Made by a program: the position numbers and the translations under genes
The notes under the pieces: generated by a model
Databases searched by the model: none
Told to the model about the DNA's origin: nothing
Seen by the model: only the letters and a program-made list of their open reading frames with translations
Assembly (NCBI GenBank): GCA_030592225.1
Contig: JAUVJT010000154.1
Location: 1-5,373 of the forward strand
Origin: Candidatus Stahliibacteriota bacterium
Lineage (GTDB): Bacteria; Hydrothermota; Tepidihabitantia; B3-TA06
Reading direction: 5' to 3'
DNA length: 5,373 bases
Part shown: piece by piece, positions 1 through 5,373 of the stretch
Layout of the letters: the number at the start of each line of letters is the position of its first letter
How positions within the stretch are numbered: position 1 is the first letter of the stretch

Positions 1-46
1 CTGCTGGAAACCGGTAAGTCCAGTGCCCAGGGTCATGCCCGCAGTA
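1..46 (-). repeat. Inverted copy of an internal dxs segment at the window's left end (arm 1)
   Basis: The reverse complement of bases 516-561 reproduces bases 1-46 with a single mismatch (C at 40, where T is expected from A at 522). Bases 49-51 (GGC) also match after two mismatches at 47-48, which would fit a switch at a short GGC microhomology. The sequence on this arm does not encode the DXS residues expected here. It is best read as an inverted chimera at a contig end, as multiple-displacement amplification or misassembly can produce, rather than a biological repeat. Confidence 0.9.
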
Positions 47-1371
47 CCGGCGCTATTTCCAACTACCTCAGTCGTCTGACCGCAACCAGATTGTACCAAA
101 GACTTCGCATTAAGGCATGGAAGATTCTTGGGCGTTTTCGTCCTAAATACGGCGATTACCTGCGGGGTTGGGCCCAGCGTATAGAGAGGGGAATTAAAGG
201 AATCTATATGCTCGGCGCATTCTTCGAGAACTTCGGCTTTAACTATTTTGGCCCCGTGGATGGTCATAATCTGAAAGAGCTTATATTTTACTTCAAACGT
301 CTCAAAGAAATTTCCGGCCCGGTGCTCGTTCACATAACTACCAGGAAAGGCCAGGGATTCAAGAAAGCCATGGATAATCCGGAGCTGTTTCACGGCATTG
401 GTCCCTACGATCCTGCCTCGTGCACGGTCGCCACCAGCAAGACTCGGAGCTACTCAACGTTCTTCGGCTGCGCCCTTGCGGAGTTTGCAAAAAAAGACCC
501 TCGCATCGTGGCCATTACTGCAGGCATGACCCTGGGCACTGGACTTACCGGTTTCCAGCAGGCGTTCCCTGATCGCTTCTTTGATTTTGGAATATCCGAA
601 GAGCACTGCGCCACCTTTGCCGCCGGTTTGACCCTGCGCGGCATGAAGCCGGTGTACGTGGTTTACTCAACCTTTCTGCAGCGTGCGTTCGATCAGGTAA
701 TACACGACGTTGCCCTGCAAAAGCTCCCGGTGGTTTTTGCAATAGACCGCGGCGGCGTGGTGGGCGCTGACGGCCCCACCCATCACGGCGTGTTCGACCT
801 TTCCTTTCTCAGGATGATCCCCAATATGGTGGTTGCCGCTCCCAAAGATGAGGCTGAATTGAGAGATCTACTATACACGGCCATTAACTATGAGAAAGGG
901 CCTTTTGCCATCCGCTACCCTCGTGCCAAGATACTGGGGGCGGCGCTGAATCCTGAACCCAGAAAGATACCTGTAGGGTCGTGGAATATCCTCAAAAAAG
1001 GCTCAAAGGTTGCAGTGCTTGCAGTGGGTACGGGTGTTCAGATGTCGACTGCCGCTCTGGAAGAACTGGGGGACAGGATGAAACCCACCCTGGTAAACGC
1101 AAGATTCATAAAACCCCTGGATGGGAAACTTCTCAAAAAGATTGTGACAACGCATTGGGGTATCGTAACGGTTGAGGAGAACGCACTTGCCGGCGGGTTC
1201 GGCTCCGCAGTGCTTGAATGGCTAGAGGCGAATGGCATCACTATTCCGGTGATTCGCATTGGTCTGCCTGATAGATTTATCGAACACGGACCCCAAAACA
1301 AACTGCTGGCACAGTGCGGAGTGAGCGCTAAAGAAATCGCCAGGGCGGTTAAGCGGGTGTGGAGAGTATGA
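1..1371 (+). CDS. dxs: 1-deoxy-D-xylulose-5-phosphate synthase, C-terminal part (5' end missing)
   Basis: DXS condenses pyruvate and glyceraldehyde 3-phosphate, using thiamine diphosphate (ThDP), into 1-deoxy-D-xylulose 5-phosphate. This is the first step of the cytoplasmic MEP isoprenoid pathway and also feeds ThDP and pyridoxal synthesis. The frame is open from base 1. Family-like sequence begins with GAISNYLSRL (49-78), followed by FGFNYFGPVDGH (232-267). A transketolase-type pyrimidine-binding domain covers about 448-920, and a transketolase C-terminal domain about 970-1330, including VTVEEN and GLPDRFIEHG (1261-1290). Compared with E. coli DXS from memory, the catalytic Glu370 equivalent is codon 598-600 (ISEEH, where E. 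coli has IAEQH). Tyr392 is at 664-666, Arg398 at 682-684, Arg420 at 748-750, Asp427 at 769-771 and His431 at 781-783. All are conserved, so the visible part looks functional. The N-terminal ThDP/Mg-binding domain (GDG...N motif) lies outside the window. Bases 1-46 encode nothing DXS-like where the family has its LNDN...SIS..N segment, and they are probably not native. The stop overlaps the next gene's start. Confidence 0.96.
   Translation: MLETGKSSAQGHARSTGAISNYLSRLTATRLYQRLRIKAWKILGRFRPKYGDYLRGWAQRIERGIKGIYMLGAFFENFGFNYFGPVDGHNLKELIFYFKRLKEISGPVLVHITTRKGQGFKKAMDNPELFHGIGPYDPASCTVATSKTRSYSTFFGCALAEFAKKDPRIVAITAGMTLGTGLTGFQQAFPDRFFDFGISEEHCATFAAGLTLRGMKPVYVVYSTFLQRAFDQVIHDVALQKLPVVFAIDRGGVVGADGPTHHGVFDLSFLRMIPNMVVAAPKDEAELRDLLYTAINYEKGPFAIRYPRAKILGAALNPEPRKIPVGSWNILKKGSKVAVLAVGTGVQMSTAALEELGDRMKPTLVNARFIKPLDGKLLKKIVTTHWGIVTVEENALAGGFGSAVLEWLEANGITIPVIRIGLPDRFIEHGPQNKLLAQCGVSAKEIARAVKRVWRV
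516..561 (+). repeat. Internal dxs segment matching the inverted left end (arm 2, native copy)
   Basis: This arm is in normal dxs context: it encodes the stretch around TAGMTLGTGLTGFQQ in the pyrimidine-binding domain, just before the FPDRFFDFGISEEH block, and reads as good DXS. It is therefore the source copy. The arms are separated by 469 bases (47-515). Confidence 0.9.
1361..1370 (+). promoter_or_regulatory. Ribosome-binding site and overlapping stop/start (ATGA) that set the sprA start
   Basis: GGAG at 1361-1364 lies only 3 bases before the ATG at 1368-1370, closer than the usual 5-9 bases. The ATG shares its last two bases with the dxs stop TGA (1369-1371). This arrangement is typical of translational coupling, in which ribosomes finishing dxs re-initiate on the next gene, so the weak spacing may not matter. 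An in-frame TAA at 1350-1352 rules out any start further upstream than the GTG at 1359. Confidence 0.5.
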
Positions 1372-4300
1372 ACTTTCTTCTGGCATTTCTGATACTTACT
1401 CAAACCGGCGACCTGCGCGAATCGGAGTACGGGCTTGAGATTCGTACGGTGGTTGATTACGAAGCCGGTCTGGTTTACTACGAAGAATGGGTGGACTCCC
1501 TCTACCTGGGGATTGCAGCGGTCCAGACCATTGATGAGTATCTGGCAGACGTTGAGCAGGGGTTTTCGTTTGAGAAATTCCGCACTCACCTGCGGCAAAA
1601 GGCAGCGGCGGAAGGTACGGAAGGCGCAGAAGGTATTATTCCCGACATAAAGATACAAATGGGCAAGGAACGAACCGACGTCAAGATAAGCGGGCAGGAC
1701 AAGATTTCGCTGGGGTCGTCATTTTCCAGCTATGCGAAGGATGAGACTCAAACAAAACAGGGGCCGCTTTCCGGAGTAAAGCTGGAGCAGGTGCTTGACG
1801 TTTCCGTAAAGGGCGTTATCGCCCGCAAGACTGAAGTCGTTATAGACCATAGCTCCAGCGGCAACACTTTTACCGACAATAACAAAGTGCGTCTTTCCTA
1901 TACCGGTGATGATGATGAAATCATCAAGAAGATTGAAGCGGGTGATGTATCGTTGAATTTACCTTCACGCCAGCCGCTTCCCGCCCACCAGGGGCTTTTC
2001 GGCATCAACACCCAGGTCAAGCTTGGACCCGTGGATATTTACGCGGTGGCTTCCCGGGAGCAAACCAAGGCGGGTTCCAGGGAATTTACGGGCAACTCAC
2101 AGGTTCAGCACGGCATTCTTGAGGATCGAGATTTTATCCAGCGCAAATATTTTTCCATCTTTCACGAAGGTATTCCAGATTCTGTTTTGGGTAAAATTAC
2201 TGATGAAGACATTGAAAAATATCTCCAGATTTACAAACACGACGGTTCTAACCCCAAAGAAACCAGAACGGTATTTGATAGTTCCACAGCATGGACTTAC
2301 CCCAACGATACCGACCGCACCGATAATGAAGTTGAAAGGGACATGACTTTTATCCTGCAAAGTGGTCAGGGGGTTGACTACACCCTCAGGAAATACAAGA
2401 GAGAGGATGGAGAGTGGGTTTGGGTTATAGAACTTAAGCGTACTCTTGGCTCCAATGACGTGCTTGCCGTGGCCTGTAGTACTGCAGCGGGAATTACTCT
2501 CGGCAGGGTGGACAGGATTCCGAATCCGGACACGAGCAAAGCCGACAGCATTGTAGCAAACTTACTGCTGGTTTGGCCGGACAACCCTGAACCCACCAGC
2601 GTATGCTGGAAGAACATGTGGCGGAATCACTATCCGTTATCCGGACAGCTTGGGGTAAGCCAGATTGACGTATGGGTTTATTATCTGGATGAGGCAGGAA
2701 AAAAGATATATGAAAACGCAGAAGGAAAAAAGCTCTCCGAGGTTCTTGGCCTTACTGATGGAAACACCAGCAAGCACGACCTTGATTCCGATAACGAAAA
2801 GCGGCTGGGGGAATTGATATTTAAAGAACGAAAGCCCTTTCACCATTCAGTGATTGGAGATACCTCGGTTGATACAATATATGAGGTAAAAAATCCAGGC
2901 GCACAATATGGTGGGAAGTATAAAATTGAGTACGAGTATAAATCCCTGGTAAGCTCCTACACGCTCGATCCATTTCTTGTAGAAAACAGCGTTAAGGTTT
3001 GGCTTAATGGAGATGAGCTTGATAGCGAGCAGTATACGGTAGACTATAATACCGGTACAGTGACTTTGACCAAAACAATCGCCCCGGAGGATAAGCTCAG
3101 GATCACTTTTGAAACCAAGGAGATACTTGCACTGGATCGCAAATCGCTGTTGGGGGTGCGCGCGGAAAGTGAGCTTGCCGAGGGTGTCAAACTGGGTTCC
3201 AGCTTTTTGTACCGCAAGGTGGGTTTTTCAGGCGAGGGACGACCTATGCTGGGTCTTGAGCCTTTTTCCCGCAGTATAGGAGAGGTTGACCTCTCGGTAA
3301 ACCGTGATATGGGTTTCCTTACGCGGTGGATAGACAGGATGCCGTTTATTTCCACTGAGACTGCCTCCCGGTTCAATATGAATCTTAACTCGTCCGTTTC
3401 CCTTCCCAATCCCAATACGCATAAATCAGAGGCGGTGTGGCTCGAAGATTTTGAGGGCGTCAGGGAAGGGCACTCGGTGAGCCTTTCAACTCCTGCTGAC
3501 TGGTACATAACCAGCCTTCCTCTTGACAGTACCGGCTTAGCCAGAAAGGATACCAGCACCTATACCAAAAACCTGCCTGAATGGACACTACATGATCTGC
3601 CGGGTGGGTATGAGGAAGTGATTTATGGTAAGGACAAGAACCCGTCAGAACAGATATCGGATGAAAGCAACGTATTCAAGATTGAATGGGACCCTGATGG
3701 TTCAGACGCGTGGGCCGGGATAATCGGTTCTACCTATGGCCGCTTGTCTCTGGATATTACCGAAGCTGAGAATCTTGAACTTATCATTAAAACGGGCAGC
3801 GCTTCGGGCAGGCTGCACTTTGAATTTGGTTCTGATATGTATGAAGATCAACTCCGGCGCAACAGCGAGGGTGAATTCGTGGGATTGGATACGCAGGAGA
3901 CCGAGGACCTTGACGAAAGCAATGATTTGAACGGCGAGGAGGATACCGGACTTGACAGAGTTGACGGAGCTGATTCACTGAACGTATCAGGCGACGACGG
4001 CAACGATGACTATCAGCCAGACAAAACAAAAGATAACTACAGGCCCAATGGCACTGAGGGCAACTCGCGTTTGGACGCCGAGGATTTGTTGCGTAACGGT
4101 TGGTCGTATGAGGACGATTATTATTCGTTTACTTTTGATCTGACCGACGTTGAATTTTTTGAGGAGTACGTAGACAGCCTTGGTGCCGCGGATAATCGTA
4201 CAAACTGGATAAGGCTAAGCGTACCTATTGATACCAGCCTGGCGGAGTTTGTTAAGCGCGGAGCGCCGGATAAAGATGATATCTCGATGTTCAGGATATG

Positions 4301-5373
4301 GTTTGAGGAAATGGAAAAGGATATAGAGATTTTGCTCTACTCCTGGGATTTTGTGGGTAATAAATGGAAATCCCCAACCGTTTTTACGACCGACACTGCC
4401 AGCGAGGTAGACACACTTATCGAGCAGGTATTTATTGATGTTATCGGTACGGAGAGTGAGCACTACGAACCTCCATTTCGTCTCGGCAACGACTATGATG
4501 GCAGCACCGAGGATGATCATTCCCTGCAGGTACGTTACGAAGAAATCGCTCCCCAACATGGGGTTAAGATATCGCGGTGGGACTATGACGCAGATGATTA
4601 TCGCGGTTACCAGCGGCTTAAGATATACGTACATAACGACGGGAATGATCCCACATTTTATCTTCGTATGGGCCGCGACGCCACGAGTTACTACGAAGTG
4701 CACGGCGTCATTTCGGAAGGCGATCTGCCTTCCGGAGCAGGAGACGATCAATGGCGGGAATTTACCTTTGATCTCAAGGCTCTTGCCTGCTTAAAGGTCG
4801 AGAGCTATGAGTTCCTTCGCTACTACGATTCGCTCGATGCGGGGGTTGAGTCTTCGGCTTATCCGGGGATTAAAATTTTGGGTGTGCCGTCGTTTGCCAG
4901 CATTAAGTATTTTGAGTTGGGTTTTATTAATGAATCCGAAACCGAAGCCATAACCGGCGAGGTATGGTTTAACGACATAAGACTTCAGGGGCCTTACAAG
5001 GAGACGGGAACTAAACTTTCAGCCGATGCAAAGCTGGTGCTGGCCGATGTGGGCAGCGTGACCAGTAAGTATAGCTGGGACGACGGGAACTTTATCAATT
5101 TCACGGCGCCGCAGACCCCCAGGACAAGCGGTAAAACCCATGACGCCAGCGTGAGTGGAAATCTGAACTTTGAGAAATTCGGGCCGGACCGCCTGGGGTT
5201 CAAGCTGCCGGCAAGCTGGGGATACTACCTGACTCGAGTCCAGCCTCGCTACTCACCGGAAATCACCGATTACGCGCTTGCCGAAGATGATACGGTTTGG
5301 AGCAGGGAACGAAGCGACATCAAGACCCTTTCTTTCTCGGCTTCGCATCCCCAGTCAAAATCCAAGATTCTGA
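1368..5373 (+). CDS. sprA: SprA/Sov-like outer-membrane translocon of the type IX secretion system, N-terminal 1335 codons (3' end missing)
   Basis: SprA is a very large outer-membrane beta-barrel that exports T9SS cargo to the cell surface and, in flavobacteria, supports gliding. I translated the frame codon by codon: it has no stop up to 5372. Blocks that match remembered SprA proteins, in order: YTGDDDEIIKKIEAGDVSL (residues 178-196), GLFGINTQ (209-216) followed by the SREQTKAG segment, NSVKVWLNGDELDSEQYTVD (540-559), RWIDRMPFIST, EDFEG with a downstream STPADWY (693-713), a possible counterpart of the W-G-G segment at AWAGIIG (781-787), an Asp-rich stretch (841-907), YRPNGTEGN (891-899), and YFELGF...GEVWFNDIRL (about 1181-1206), just before the first later barrel-like region. 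Known SprA proteins are roughly 2,300-2,500 residues, so about half is visible. The ATG at 1368 is preferred because an in-frame TAA lies at 1350-1352; only a GTG at 1359 competes. Residues 3-11 are hydrophobic, giving a short possible signal peptide without a basic n-region. No other family fits as well; the gene name rests on remembered similarity. Confidence 0.92.
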   Translation, partial: MNFLLAFLILTQTGDLRESEYGLEIRTVVDYEAGLVYYEEWVDSLYLGIAAVQTIDEYLADVEQGFSFEKFRTHLRQKAAAEGTEGAEGIIPDIKIQMGKERTDVKISGQDKISLGSSFSSYAKDETQTKQGPLSGVKLEQVLDVSVKGVIARKTEVVIDHSSSGNTFTDNNKVRLSYTGDDDEIIKKIEAGDVSLNLPSRQPLPAHQGLFGINTQVKLGPVDIYAVASREQTKAGSREFTGNSQVQHGILEDRDFIQRKYFSIFHEGIPDSVLGKITDEDIEKYLQIYKHDGSNPKETRTVFDSSTAWTYPNDTDRTDNEVERDMTFILQSGQGVDYTLRKYKREDGEWVWVIELKRTLGSNDVLAVACSTAAGITLGRVDRIPNPDTSKADSIVANLLLVWPDNPEPTSVCWKNMWRNHYPLSGQLGVSQIDVWVYYLDEAGKKIYENAEGKKLSEVLGLTDGNTSKHDLDSDNEKRLGELIFKERKPFHHSVIGDTSVDTIYEVKNPGAQYGGKYKIEYEYKSLVSSYTLDPFLVENSVKVWLNGDELDSEQYTVDYNTGTVTLTKTIAPEDKLRITFETKEILALDRKSLLGVRAESELAEGVKLGSSFLYRKVGFSGEGRPMLGLEPFSRSIGEVDLSVNRDMGFLTRWIDRMPFISTETASRFNMNLNSSVSLPNPNTHKSEAVWLEDFEGVREGHSVSLSTPADWYITSLPLDSTGLARKDTSTYTKNLPEWTLHDLPGGYEEVIYGKDKNPSEQISDESNVFKIEWDPDGSDAWAGIIGSTYGRLSLDITEAENLELIIKTGSASGRLHFEFGSDMYEDQLRRNSEGEFVGLDTQETEDLDESNDLNGEEDTGLDRVDGADSLNVSGDDGNDDYQPDKTKDNYRPNGTEGNSRLDAEDLLRNGWSYEDDYYSFTFDLTDVEFFEEYVDSLGAADNRTNWIRLSVPIDTSLAEFVKRGAPDKDDISMFRIWFEEMEKDIEILLYSWDFVGNKWKSPTVFTTDTASEVDTLIEQVFIDVIGTESEHYEPPFRLGNDYDGSTEDDHSLQVRYEEIAPQHGVKISRWDYDADDYRGYQRLKIYVHNDGNDPTFYLRMGRDATSYYEVHGVISEGDLPSGAGDDQWREFTFDLKALACLKVESYEFLRYYDSLDAGVESSAYPGIKILGVPSFASIKYFELGFINESETEAITGEVWFNDIRLQGPYKETGTKLSADAKLVLADVGSVTSKYSWDDGNFINFTAPQTPRTSGKTHDASVSGNLNFEKFGPDRLGFKLPASWGYYLTRVQPRYSPEITDYALAEDDTVWSRERSDIKTLSFSASHPQSKSKIL
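3888..4088 (+). other. Asp/Asn/Gly-rich segment of the SprA-like protein (residues 841-907), possible calcium-binding loops
   Basis: Within the SprA-like frame, residues 841-907 are dense in Asp, Asn, Glu and Gly, with runs such as NGEEDTGLDRVDG and GDDGNDDY, followed by NGTEGN and LDAEDLL. Spaced Asp/Asn residues with glycines resemble calcium-binding loops of the thrombospondin type 3 or dockerin kind. SprA proteins have a comparable acidic segment just before their conserved NGTEGN...EDxN block. Calcium binding is inferred from composition only. Confidence 0.55.

Noticed and set aside
1..561. A biological inverted repeat such as an invertible element or insertion-sequence ends
   Set aside because: Both arms lie within dxs, one arm replaces conserved coding sequence exactly at the contig edge, and there is no recombinase or transposase nearby.
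91..1371. TTG at 91 as the start of dxs
   Set aside because: DXS-like sequence (GAISNYLSRL) is encoded upstream at 49-78 and the essential N-terminal ThDP domain is absent, so the gene enters from outside the window and does not start here.
1038..1658. 206-codon open frame on the minus strand across the dxs/sprA junction
   Set aside because: It lies fully antisense to two genes with clear homology, and its translation (rich in Arg, Ser, Pro and Cys) resembles no family I know.
2023..2346. 107-codon plus-strand frame inside sprA
   Set aside because: It is an out-of-frame reading of the SprA-like gene; the sprA frame there encodes conserved sequence and is uninterrupted.
3044..3559. 171-codon minus-strand frame
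   Set aside because: It is antisense to the YTVDY-to-STPADWY region of SprA, whose frame carries the conserved motifs; no family resemblance was seen.
3888..4088. A dockerin domain in the Asp-rich segment
   Set aside because: The two evenly spaced 22-residue F-hand repeats of dockerin are not visible, and the position fits the acidic segment known from SprA itself.
4215..4751. 178-codon minus-strand frame with hydrophobic runs, looking somewhat like a membrane protein
   Set aside because: It is antisense to the SprA-like frame; the hydrophobic residues (Val, Ile) arise from complementing Asp- and Tyr-rich codons. There is no convincing ribosome-binding site or homology.

Overview
The window holds the 3' part of one gene and the 5' part of a second, both on the + strand. 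They overlap by 4 bases, so there is essentially no intergenic DNA. The first is dxs (1-deoxy-D-xylulose-5-phosphate synthase), missing roughly its N-terminal 180-190 residues. The second is a very long open frame of 1335 codons that runs off the right edge. Its conserved blocks match SprA (Sov in Porphyromonas), the outer-membrane translocon of the type IX secretion system (T9SS).

Layout. Bases 1-46 are a near-perfect inverted copy of bases 516-561 inside dxs and do not encode DXS-like residues, so they look like a chimeric contig end or template-switch artefact. Recognisable DXS sequence starts at about base 49 and runs to the TGA at 1369-1371. The sprA-like gene starts at the ATG at 1368-1370 (ATGA overlap) and is still open at 5372. 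It contains a short N-terminal hydrophobic stretch, the SprA N-terminal region, an Asp-rich and possibly calcium-binding segment, the conserved NGTEGN block, and the start of a later beta-strand-rich region.

Organism. SprA is known from Bacteroidota and related members of the FCB (Fibrobacteres-Chlorobi-Bacteroidetes) group. The mixed, roughly balanced base composition and the divergence from the flavobacterial SprA sequences I remember suggest an uncultured FCB-related lineage, but this is inference and no phylum can be assigned from the window. The inverted contig end fits a metagenome or single-cell assembly.

The two genes are probably co-transcribed and translationally coupled, but no known pathway links them: dxs acts in cytoplasmic isoprenoid precursor synthesis (MEP pathway), and SprA in protein export across the outer membrane. 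I saw no RNA genes, CRISPR array, mobile element, terminator or promoter. I found no wholly new system. The points most worth checking are the SprA of an apparently divergent lineage, its coupling to dxs, and the inverted terminal repeat.
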